Part shown: positions 36,201 through 46,500 of the stretch, one piece after another | Numbering within the stretch: position 1 is the first letter of the stretch | How the letters are laid out: each line of letters opens with the position of its first letter | Assembly (NCBI GenBank): GCA_027475525.1 | Contig: JAMWFC010000114.1 | Location: forward strand, 124,001 to 188,000 | Source: Macrolepiota albuminosa | Lineage: Eukaryota; Basidiomycota; Agaricomycetes; Agaricales; Agaricaceae | Direction: 5' to 3' | Length of the DNA stretch: 64,000 nt | Position numbers and translations under genes: made by a program | The notes under the pieces: model-generated | Told to the model about the DNA's origin: nothing | What the model saw: only the letters and a program-made list of their open reading frames with translations | The model's database searches: none

Positions 36201-37598
36201 CGCCAAGGTATTCGAGCATTGTTGAAGGTTGATCGGTGTGCGGAGGAGCATCGGCGACTACAATTAGAAGCCGCTAATCTTTTCCGCTGGTTTAGTCGTG
36301 AGCTGACAGCTGTGGAGCTTGCCTTGCGTGAATCCTCAAGTACGTTTCTTATTCTTGCTGTCTCACAATAACTTATGATACTAAACAGATCAAAATCTTT
36401 GTGTACCTCTGCAACAGCGACGTTCTCACCTTCTCCACCTCTGCTCACTATGGCCAACTCCTTTTACCCCTCAATCAATTTTTGATGCTCTTGTCACTAG
36501 TGCTATGGCAGCCGCACAATTGCTTGCACAACCTGATTGTGAACTGTACAATTCATCAGTACCGGAACCGCCTCAACTAGTAATCTTACAAGAGCAAGGG
36601 GAGTGTATTGATGATGAAGACAACTTTGACGATCATGATGGCTCCACGATGAGAAATACAGACGACATCTTGCTCGATGATTACCTATTGCAGACAGTGA
36701 CTGAAAACGAGGTGATGGAGAACTCAGCTTCAGATATCAATGTTACTTTAATATGGCAGCTGCCGGTATGTCGTACATTATGCACTTTCTTTGTTTTACT
36801 GACTTGCTCATAGATACAGCTAAATCTCCATGAGGATCTTCTTAGAGAGCTTTCTTTTTTGACCTTTGACAACTTTGCCCCCATTTCAATGGCACGATAT
36901 TTTCCCTATTGAAATGGACAGTTTATTTTTAGTTCCCGGGAACTTGAAATGCTGTCCTCACCAACAACTCGGCTCAATGACATATGCATCAATGGAATAG
37001 CCGCTTTATTAAAGCTACAGTTTTCTGAATCCACCAGCACCACAAGCTGACAATGCGCCATTTTTTCTACATTTGATCTTGTTATGATTCAACACAATGC
37101 CAGTGACAGTGAAATTTGGCGGCGAACACGCCACACTGAGTACTGGAAACACAACATCTGGATACTACCAATACATCGCCCAACTACTGAACATTGGGTC
37201 ATGTGTACTATTCTTCCACATATTGGTGAGATCCACCTCTTCGATAGTTTTGCACAACGAGAACCATGGACTACCGAAGTTAAGGTATGTATACTAAATT
37301 AGGTTCAGTATCTCAAATGTTAACACATGGATAGGATATCATGCGATTCATTGCTCGTTTAATCTTTTTGGCTAATATGAATGGCCATTCACTACATGTC
37401 ATCACTTCTGGTTGGATAGCTCGGCCTACCATTATAGATTCACGACAAACAAATGGAGTTGACTGTGGAGTATGGGTTATTTCAAATATCGCTGCAGTTC
37501 TTTTGGGTTATACAGTTACCAATATCAATGAGCTCAAAATATCTCTCATTCGGAGCTCTCTTTTACGAATCCTCACTGCATTGCCTGTTGTTCCATAA
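33210..37598 (+). CDS. KDZ transposase with CxC1 cysteine cluster and Ulp1-like protease domain, interrupted by two in-frame TGA
   Basis: DDE-type transposase of the Kyakuja-Dileera-Zisupton group. The ATG at 33210 begins a basic N-terminus and coiled coil (ARLREKIERLKKREVE). Next is the CxC1-like region (TPCLEYISKSIGKIPERVL, CSCEDLPYVLILNGLFPTAP, LFEKSCDAVNAMASALNTFY). The core follows: CPACFGG, NVCVDGNFNHRHLRSAGD, IPIFLTNIDTPGEQQKYAVA, ATVSVLYDVGC, TSAMHAFVHQWACQIVNNPR, GLGLTDGEGVERLWSRMRKL. Many small introns are implied. The Ulp1 part keeps a C48-type triad: TEHWVM (His), IHLFDSF (Asp), NGVDCGVW (Cys). However, TGA at 36910-36912 and at 37048-37050 interrupt the same open frame that links the two domains, so this copy is probably inactive or the domains are separate genes. 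Confidence 0.82.
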
Positions 37599-37677
37599 GT
37601 TAGCAATATATCTATAGTTCTTATATCCTGCCTGAGTGCGACTAAAAAGGATAATATCACAAGTATCTCCGTACATG

Positions 37678-38440
37678 TTAAGCTAATAGATTTTGATACA
37701 TGAACTCTTTTGCCTTGTGAAGTTCCGGGAAATCCTCTCCCTCCAGAGTTGTATACATCCCTAAATCTTCCAAAGACTTCAGCACCACAGAAACACTCTT
37801 AAATACATCGTTAGCCCGTTTCCACTCCACCCCAGCTCCAGCCAACTGTAGGATTTCCTGCTGATACGTACAAATCCATTTTTCTAGTTTGGTAACACCG
37901 ACAATGGCATTGAAGATAGGATCTGCATCATGGCTCTTGACATAGGCGGTATACAATGATTCAACATAGTTGAACGGAGAATCGAAAACCATAGCTGTAA
38001 GCTTCCTTGCCACTCTCTCAGCCCTGGCAGACCAATATAAAACATGGTGAGGGTTATCTCTAGACCCTCATGTTAGATAATGTATGGCTATGCCATATAG
38101 CAAACATACCGTGAAGAAGCTTGATGCTCATTTTGAGATGGCTGAGAGTCAGACAAACGTTTGACTTGGTGTAGCTTCCTCGGTTTCACTTTAGGCCTAG
38201 GCAAAGTATGAGTATGATAGAGGAGTTCTGCTCAAAGTACATACCTTTCTGCTCCAATTGACACATAGCTTTTTTTGCGTCGAGCACTAATAACAGCTTT
38301 GTTCCTGGTTCCAATCAAGTTAACGTACTTTTTAGCAAAGAATAACATCCATGGACTTACTTGTGATAGCTTCGTTTGCTTTTAGCATTGGCAGCAAGCC
38401 TGCGCTCTTCTTGTGTGTTGTAAAGACGGCGGCGTCCCAT
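37678..38440 (-). CDS. KDZ-associated accessory protein of unknown function
   Basis: The ATG at 38440 gives MGRRRLYNTQEERRLAANAK. Short exons follow (AVISARRKKSYVSIGAE, KVKPRKLHQVKRLSDSQPSQ), then the long last exon ARKLTAMVFDSPFNYVESLY.., TKLEKWICTYQQEILQLAGA, ending TAA at 37678-37680. The very basic, Arg/Lys-rich start suggests nucleic-acid binding. It is encoded tail to tail with the transposase, 80 bp apart, which suggests it belongs to the same element; I recall similar basic 'MGRRR..' proteins beside basidiomycete KDZ transposases, but this is inference. No catalytic motif is seen. Confidence 0.6.
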
Positions 38441-39178
38441 GGGATGAGGAACAAATCAAAGTCGGCTGTCCGAGATTAAGTTAACTGTGAAGCATTCGCT
38501 TTAAGTTGTCTTACCTTTTCAACTTTGTCTTACCTTTTATACATCCTACTCCGTCCAACGGTCCAACGTCTCCTTTTCTGATTGGAATTCAGGTCCCCAA
38601 CTTATCCTACCGCTCACGTCCACTCCCTACCAATACAGTACGCATGCAAACTTGTATTTCATTATTTTTACTAACGTTTTATATCTTTTTTTTCGGATTG
38701 CCGTGCGGTAGCCAATGTAGCTCCTGGAAAGCCAGACTCATCTTAGTTGAGCACAGATAGTAAGTGTCTGGTCTGTCATATTTCGAGTTTCTTCTGACAA
38801 ATGCTAGTCTTATTGCCCGCAGCACACCAGCAACTGGGCTGTGCTCGTCTGTGCCTCTAGGTACTGCTGTGTGCATTGTCCTTGACAATGATGATGATCC
38901 TCACTCACCCTCCAACAGCACATGGCCAATGCCCTTGGCATGTACAACGCCCTATCGTCCCCACCCATCCATCTGACCACCCCAGGTACCACACCGTCAC
39001 AGCATCCCAGATTCCAACATCATCCTCATGCTTGCCAGCGATGCCTCCTGTACCCCATACAGCTCTTTCCCCAGCTGCATCTATGCTGACCGAGGCAGAC
39101 ACATTGAGCTCTCCAGTGACAACATCAAGGTCAACTACCACGGCTACGACGTCACCATCGTTGACACTACCTCTCTAC
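38441..39178. other. intergenic, possibly degenerate repeat DNA
   Basis: Overlapping open stretches in several frames without family match. A motif around GTTGACACTACCTC at about 39,160 recurs at about 39,514, marking the start of a local duplication that includes the isocitrate dehydrogenase relics. Confidence 0.4.
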
Positions 39179-39777
39179 AACTATCATGCCTGATGAGGCA
39201 CGGGTGGAGGAGTTCAATCTCAAAGAGATGTGGAAGAGCCCTAACGGACGGAACTGTGTGTCTTGTTACGTGTCTTTTGACTCAACCATCATCGTCTCGT
39301 CGTGTCAGAGGTAAGCTGCTAGTTTATATATCATTCCACACTATTGCTTGACCTGCTGATCTGGGATCACAGCGTCGATGTGGACAGCGCGAGCTCGTGT
39401 CGTATCATCGGAAGGGCAAGGCCATCTTACCCCACTTTTCGTACCTTTTCCGGCACTTTTTCCCGGTTCCATGAGTATATATTGTCTCCGGCAATCAATC
39501 TTTTCAGTCGTCGTTGACACTACCTCCCTACAGAAATGGCTCAGAAAATCGTTGTACAGAATCCCATCGTCGAGCTCGATGGAGACGAGATGACCCGGAT
39601 AATCTGGAAGAAGATTAGGGAAGAGGTATTCCCGTCCATCGTTCTACCATCGATGCTGCCAACACCATTCTGGAACACAGCGTCGGTATCAAATGTGCCA
39701 CTATCACGCCTGGTGAGGCACGGGTGGAGGAGTTCAATCTCAAAGAGATGTGAAAGAGCCCCAACGGAACTGTACGT
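39179..39777 (+). pseudogene. NADP-isocitrate dehydrogenase relics (two partial copies)
   Basis: Fragment A (about 39,179-39,260) encodes [20 protein letters not shown]. Fragment B (39,536-39,777) starts with a true N-terminus ([30 protein letters not shown]). It then jumps, after loss of about 30 residues of the family, to [20 protein letters not shown], followed by [12 protein letters not shown], a TGA where fragment A has TGG (Trp), and KSPNGT. Both are too short and broken to work. B ends at its presumed 5' splice site, where the gypsy element is inserted; the other side resumes at 50,936. The two fragments share an upstream motif, so they arose by local duplication. Confidence 0.85.
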
Positions 39778-40728
39778 TGATGACGCCCAAAGTTTGGTCA
39801 GTAACAAATGTAGCTAAAGTGTTACCTAACCAAGAGTGTGCGTTGGGCGCGCTATAAGTGTGTTGAGGAGTCCCGGGCAGGTCCCAGAGAACGCGTCTGT
39901 GAAAAAGGGTAAAAGTCGGTAACGGGGTCGGCAAGTGGTAAGCGCTAAGGTAAAGCGCCTAAGGAAATGCGGTAAGTGAACACGGCAAGGGTGAGCGGCA
40001 AGAGCACGATAAGCTTAGCGAGGTTCTAAGCGTCGATAATGCCTGCCGTAGTTGCAAGGCGCGAGTATGTCGAGTGTTGGCGAACGTCTGTAACTACCGA
40101 TGAGTTTTGACGTTGCCGACCGTAGCGTAAATGAGCTCTTGAGCGTAAGGGAGACTGAAGTAAGGGGGAAACTGTGGTCTATTCGTCTGCTGTCCGTATG
40201 TACAAGTCGGTAAGTAATATATATACTACAAGGAGTTCACCGTCGCCAGTGACCAACCATCGCCAAAGTGCGGTAAACTGGAAAATTTCATAGGGGTAGC
40301 TCCAACGGTTTCAGATCCCTACCGTCCATTCAAGACCCTTGGCGCCACCAGGCGGCAGATCGCGGTGCTAAATCATCAATCCATCACCCTTCTGTCTGTC
40401 AGAAGACCTAAGCGACGTTGGGCGCCAAATCGAGACGGTAAGCGGTGTCAGACGCCAAGGTCAAACGCCAAGCTGTCCGTCAGTTTTTGATAGATCATCA
40501 AGCTTCTCGCTAAGCGCTGTCATCAGTGACTGATGCCATCTGTCAGTTGTCATTCCTGCTGCCGTCGGCGCTATCATTGATTGGATCTGCTTCTTGCCGT
40601 GTCCGGCCGTCAGAAATGGCTTAAAATAGGTAGAACGCGTGCGCTAAGTTCGGAACGAGTGCGGCAAGGTTTCCGGAGCCGGTGCCGAGCCTGCCGTTGA
40701 TGCGCCTAACCTGTATAGGGTCCTATCA
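39778..40728 (-). repeat. 3' LTR of gypsy element 1
   Basis: 951 bp, starting TGATGACGCC and ending TCCTATCA on the + strand. It lies upstream of the antisense accessory gene and could supply an outward or antisense promoter for it. Confidence 0.95.
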
Positions 40729-40737
40729 TCTCCCCCC
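40729..40737 (-). promoter_or_regulatory. polypurine tract of gypsy element 1
   Basis: On the minus strand GGGGGGAGA directly abuts the 3' LTR. This is the position and composition of the plus-strand primer site for reverse transcription. Confidence 0.75.
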
Positions 40738-40898
40738 AACTGAAAAATTGACTGTCCTCAGTCACCAAATAAGGCTACCGTTACCGCTTTTGTGACAGGT
40801 GGTCCGTGCGTTCTTGAGATTTGGTTTATATTCCTGGCGCATGAGTTTGGACTTCGTTTCTTCTCCCCATCTTTTTCCTGGCGCTCAAAAATTAAAAT

Positions 40899-43139
40899 AT
40901 GTCCTTCCGTATTCCAACTCCGCCCCCTGTCCCATCTCAGGCTGCTCAAGAAGCCGCCTACGCGTACATCGCCAAGGCGAACCGTTTCATTCGCCATATC
41001 GAGGGCGTTGGCGCCGAGGCGTCTCCAAACTTGGTGGTTGGCGTGATGAAGTTGCTAGAGAGGTGGTATGAGGTGAGAGTCCTTGGCGTCGGGTGGGATC
41101 GCGAAATCGAGGTGCGGGAGTGGTGCCGCGCCCGGTATGTCGACAATCGTGGCGCTGAGTGGTTGGCGCCTTTCTCCCGTTTCGTAAGTTGCTTTCTGTC
41201 TCCTGCCGTGTCGCTTAGCTGATTGTTACCTAGGCGCCTCCCCCCGTCCCCACCATTGAGGATGAGCTGGAGGATATTCTCTCTGGCGCGTTGCCGATGA
41301 CCGTAAGCGCATCGGCAACCGAGTGAGTATCTCCTGACCTTTCCTTTCCTAGCTCTGGACTGAACTATCCCCTCGTAGCAAGCAAGAAGTACTAGAGCCC
41401 CTTGCTCGATTGCAGATCGAGCAAGAGCAGGAGGAGGCTGCCGCTGCCGCTGCCGCACACTCCTTGGCGGTGGCAAGGGCCGAGCTCGCCAAGGAGCAAA
41501 AGAAGGAGTCTGTTGCCGAGGGTTCTAGCAAGGGGTCTCACGCCGGCAGTGTTCAGAGCCCCACACTGCCGGCAGGCACACAGGGTTCACCTTCAAAGCC
41601 TGGCAAGGCTTTGAAGAAAAAGGTGAGTTTCCTGGTGTTGGCGTCTCTCCTTACCGACTGTGACTTTTGCTAGTCTCGCAAGGGGAAGGGCCCTCAATAC
41701 GAGGTATGCCGTAGTAATTCTTTGCCGACTCTCTGCTGACTCTCTCCCAGCTCCCTAGCCAGACAACTTTCGACGATAAGGAGTTGAAGGGTTTGCTCTT
41801 GCCGCGCCGGGATGACGTCGTAATGGACGAGGGTATTGAGGGAGGAGTGGAGCTGCCGGAAATGAAGAACAAGCGCACAGCTTCCCTGGCGACGCGCCAG
41901 GAGTTCAAAGATTCGCGTGGAGCGGTAAGTTGTCTTAGCCTTTTTCGTATGACTTTTGTTCTCAAGCATGGGTAGTGTGACAAATGCTGGGCCGACAACG
42001 ACCCCGAAAGTTGCTGGTTCCCCACTGGCGCCCAACCATGTTACCGCTGCGGCACTCTCAAGCGTGCCTGTACGATCGACGGCGCCAAGAGTCGTGAACG
42101 TGGCGGCGCGCCTGATGTCTTTGTCGAGAAGACCTTTTCCCGGGCGGTTTTGGTCAAGCGGGCGAGGGAGTTTGTGGAGAGGGAACGTAGCGAGGTTGCC
42201 GCTGGGAGAGCGGCGAAGATCAGCAAGTCCTCCTTGGCGCTGCCGACGCGTCAAGGAGATGAATCGGAATCGGTCGGCAAGCGCGGCGCTGGCGAGCGCC
42301 AAGAAAAGCGCAAGGCCTCCTCCCCAAGCAAGGGCAAGGGTAAGGCCAAGCGCGTACGCATCGAGTCGCCCCCCTCCTCTCCAACTGCTGAGGACACGGA
42401 AATGAGGGAGCTTGGAGAGGCCCTTGCCGCCAGTCGCCTCCCTCCCGTTAGCGGTGAGGCTGGCCCCAGCCGCCTACTATCCCCCCTCGTCTTACCTGAA
42501 GACGCGCCACTCGATGTTTCGACTGCTGGCGCCCCAGGAGAGGAGGGCGACGTTGTAATGGAGGATCCCGCTGGCGCACAGGAGTTGGCCGGGGAGGAGG
42601 AGAAAAGGGAAGGGTCGCCAAGCCGCGAGGAGGAAGAGGGCGGCAATGAGGATGCTGAGGGAGAGGCAGAGGAAACTTTGCGGGAGGTTCCTGGCGAGTC
42701 CTCGGAATTGCCGATGGTGGAGCCTGCCGCCCCCTGGATAAGCGAGGGCGACTTGGCGACGCAGCTCTGGACGAGCTCGAGTGGGTCTTCTTCGTGGACC
42801 CCCCAGCCTCAGCCAAGAGTCACTGGCGACTCGTACGAGTGGCTGGGGGAGGACTTGGTTTATCCTGTGGTGGCCCTGTACCCTCCTCAGGTTATCGAGC
42901 AGTTGGGAGCGCGGGCGGCAAGTATGCGGGCGGTATTGGGTCGCGAGCGCGAACGCGCTCGGCAACAAATCATGGCCTCGCGACTCCGGTATTCAAACTT
43001 GACCCGTAGCATGGAGACTCTCGAAGAATACCAAGCCGACTGCAACGAGGCGCTAGAGTGGCAAGCCCTCAACCAGGTACAGGTTGGCGATCTCCTGCCG
43101 TTCGACGACTCCTTGCCGCTCCCCGAGGATGAAGACTGA
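40899..43139 (+). CDS. antisense accessory protein of gypsy element 1, six-cysteine cluster
   Basis: Encoded inside the retrotransposon on the strand opposite gag-pol. Six exons with canonical introns at 41184-41233, 41323-41378, 41623-41673, 41704-41750 and 41925-41975 give about 661 residues. The N-terminus (MSFRIPTPPPVPSQAAQEAA..) includes VVGVMKLLERWYEVRVLGVG. A Gln/Glu/Ala-rich helix follows (QIEQEQEEAAAAAAAHSLAV). The cysteine cluster at residues 275-306 has spacing C-X2-C-X8-C-X8-C-X2-C-X6-C (CDKCWADNDPESC, PCYRCGTLKRAC), reminiscent of fungal zinc clusters. The rest is basic, then Pro/Glu/Ser-rich and acidic, then a coiled-coil-like end (RQQIMASRLRYSNLTRSMET, LEEYQADCNEALEW). Function unknown; DNA- or RNA-binding regulator is a guess. 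All introns open cleanly, arguing for selection. Confidence 0.82.
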
Positions 43140-43569
43140 CGGACCTTAGAGTAGATAGGCCGTCGTGTATATATATTTTTGCCTTTGGTCGTTTTCGTAT
43201 ATATAAACCTTGCCGCCTCGTTTCTGAGTGGAAAGATAAGTCTCATTTCTGAGTTAGCGCAACCGCAGAAAGCAAAGAAAGTAAAGCAAAGAAAAGGTAG
43301 GCGGCAAGTATTCTAAGGGTAAGTTTTAGCAAGAGGAGTAGTAGGTGAGGGACTTAGACAAATTTTAAGGAAAAGGGAAACGCTCAGTAGATCATCATAG
43401 CGAAAAACCCTTGGCGAGAGTTGCGCAAGGCGCTAAGCGTTGGCGACACGCTAGCGCTGCGACTTGACTATGTAAAGAAATGTCTGTTGAATATAGTATA
43501 GTAAGTCACGGCAAGAAAGATAAGTAAGGTATCTAATAGAAAAATAAGAGCTTATCAGTATAGTCTTTT
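43140..43569. other. spacer between convergent accessory gene and pol
   Basis: 430 bp between the stop of the accessory gene and the stop of pol, inside the element. It should hold both transcript ends. AT-rich, nothing else seen. Confidence 0.6.
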
Positions 43570-46500
43570 CTAATCATTTTCTTCTTCTTCAACTAAAGTC
43601 GGCAAGTCATCATCGTCCAATAATTCGGTTTCTTCAAGTTCTCTCAGCTTGGCGGTGTCGATATCTAGCGCTTCAAGCGGCAAGTCGATTCGTTCCCTGG
43701 CGAGATACGGTAGTAGGCGAAAAGCGGCAACAGGTCGATGCAGTACTGAACCATCTAGTTCACAGAGCACGTAAGCGCCTCCACGGTTACGAGAGATAAC
43801 TACCAAAGGTCCAAGATAGCGCGGTCGCATTTTCTTGTTGTAGGAGGTCTCGATTTTGGAGTTGCGCATGAGCACTAGCGCTCCTCTCGGGAAGTTGTAA
43901 TCTTTGATGGTGGCGCTATGCTCGGTTTCGAATCGCAGGGCTGCTTGGCGACGGGCGCTAAAGACTACTTCATGAAGTCGCTCCAAATCTTCTTTCCTTC
44001 GCTGGAGATCAATGGCTCGTCTGGCGACAAGGTCGGTAGTCGCTAAGATACTATTAGGTGCTGGCTGAAGATAGGTCGCTTCTATAATGTCGGCAGGGAG
44101 TAAAGGATGGGTGCCAGTAGCCGCGTAGTAGGGAGAACAACCCATGCGCTTACGAATGGTAACTCTTTCCGACCAAAATACTGAGTAGGTCGCTTCACTC
44201 CAACGAGACTCGTCGCCTTCGACAGCCTTGAAGAGTGCTTGCCGAACGTCAAAGTGTGGTCTCTCTACCAGGCCATTGGCGCGCTTGTTGTAGCCAGATA
44301 CTCGAATGTGGTGAATGTTGTATTTCTTGGCGAGGTATGTTAGCGCTTTGATAATTGGCGCACCATTATCCGTGACGATTTCTCTTAGCGCTCCCCAACG
44401 GCAAATGATGTCCTCAAATAGCCACTTGGCGACCGCGTCGGTATTTTCTCTCTGAAGCATTCGAAATTCAGGCCAGTGGATTAGCGAGCAACGACCTTGA
44501 ATGATGTACTTGTTGCGACCAGATTTAGGCATATGCATGGTGTCGACGTAGATTTTGCTGAAGAGGGGAGCTGGCGTTGCAACGGTTGGCGGTATGAGTA
44601 CTTGGCGTGTCTGTTGAATTTGGCAAAGGTGGCAAGTCCTAATGTACCAGGCGATGTCGGCACTAGCGTGTGGCCACCAAAAGCGTTCTAGCAGAGAAGC
44701 TCGGGTAGCGTACAGACCTCTATGTCCTAGCTCGTCATGCATAGCGCGCAAGACTCGTAAGCGACCTTCTGGCTTGATGATCAGCTTGTGGGCGCCATCT
44801 CGATTTCGTCGCCAAAGTCGGTTGTCGGTAAAGAAGAAGTGGGTAGCATAGCGGATAAAGGTAGCGTATTGTTCGTCGGTAAGGTCTGGGGGTCGCTTAA
44901 GGTCTTGTAGCCATTGTTCAACTATTAGCAAGCGACTGTCCTCTGCTTTTGCCTTGGCGGATCGGGGAACGGCATCGTAGGTCAGGTTTTTGCTGTCTTC
45001 TCTTAGCGACTGGGGTTCCTGTACGACTTTTACGGGAGGCAAGTCTTGTCCAAGGATGCTTGCCGTGTAGAATGTGAGGGGTGCGCTAAAGATCTCAGGG
45101 CGGTAAGGGACGATGGGATGTAAAAATATGCTGGTAGGCTGTTGCCGTCGTAGTAGGGGAATCGGTTGTTGTATGAGGTGCACGAAACCATGTAGTCGGT
45201 CGATCCAGTCCTCGAAATCGCTATCAGCCTGTGGGTCCACTGCCGGGTCGCCAGGCTGCCGTGGTCGCCTAGAAAGTCCATCTGGTCCGTGGAAAGAGCT
45301 CTTGACGTGTACCAACTCAAAGTGAAACATGAGGATGGCGACTACCCACCGGTTCATGCTAGCGGACGGCTGGATATCAGGATTCTGCAGCATGCCCTTG
45401 ATGTACCTAGCGTCGACCTCAACAATAAGGTTCCGCACGCCAATCAAATACATCTTTAGCGACCGGAAGGCTTTGAAGAGTCCATAGAGCTCTAGTTTAG
45501 GCTGGCTGTAGCGAGACTCTCTGTCGTTTAGCGTAATAGACCCAAAGCGGTTGTAGCGTCGCTGTTTCCGATTGTCGCTAAGGCATTGGCACAAGAAGTA
45601 GCCAACGGCAATGTACGAGGTGTCCACCGCCAAGATAACAGGGTCGGCAGAGGTATAATCGATGGGGACTAGGGGCTTGGCGTCCTGCAGAGCTTTTACT
45701 AAGTCGCGTTGGGCAGTGACCTGGTCTGGCCCAAATTCGAAGGGCTCGTTGGCGCGGGTGAGTCGGTTAAGGGCGTGTGCGCGATGGGCAAAGTTTTTGA
45801 CGAATATCCTGAGAACGCCAACGGTGCCAAGAAAGGCGCGAACTTCAGATAAGTCGCGGCAAGGACCCCAGCGCTCCAAGAGTGCTAAGCGAGATTCGTC
45901 GGGAACACGACCGTCGGGAGTGCAGATGTGACCAAGTATTTTGAACCTTGGCGCGCAAAGGAGGAGTTTGTGACCGCTAAACGTACCACCGCTATACTTC
46001 ATACGTTGGAGCACTCGATTGAGCAGCTGGAAAAAGTCCCATAGCGCTAAGCGAATATTGGAGTTGTCGGGATGGGTCGCCGGTAAGCCGTTTACGAGTC
46101 GCCAGTCTTTGGGGCCTTTGACGCCAACGTCGTCGATGAAGCTAAGGACGTTATGCGGTATCTCGGATTGGAGGATGAAAGTGATGTCGTCATGGAATAT
46201 GGGGACTGAGTTTGTCCAGCCCATCGGTAAGGTGACTAGGCGCAAGGCGCCAAACGGAGTTTGAAAAGTAGTGAGGTCGCGGGAAGAAGGGTGAATCAAG
46301 CGCTCATCGTAGCCAACGTAAAGATCAAGGGTGGCGCCACAGATACGCCCGGCAAAGGACTCGGCAAAGTGGTCAGGGAAAGGCGGTACGCCAGAGTGTC
46401 GTATGGTGACTCTATTCAGCGGTTCAAGACTGTGAACTATGCGTAGATTGCCATTCTTTTTGAGGACGCAAAACCAACAGGAGCGGTAAGAACTATTAGA

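Larger units (their letters stand above)
33210..38440 (+). mobile_element. KDZ-type DNA transposon region (terminal repeats not found)
   Basis: Contains a KDZ transposase with a C-terminal Ulp1 protease region (+) and, tail to tail, a small companion gene (-). Coordinates are the outer coding limits only. I looked for terminal inverted repeats and target duplications at both sides and found none with confidence, so the element ends are unknown. Confidence 0.7.

Noticed and set aside
39028..39300. Possible copia-type gag or integrase fragment
   Set aside because: No catalytic motif found; the recognisable part is the isocitrate dehydrogenase fragment.
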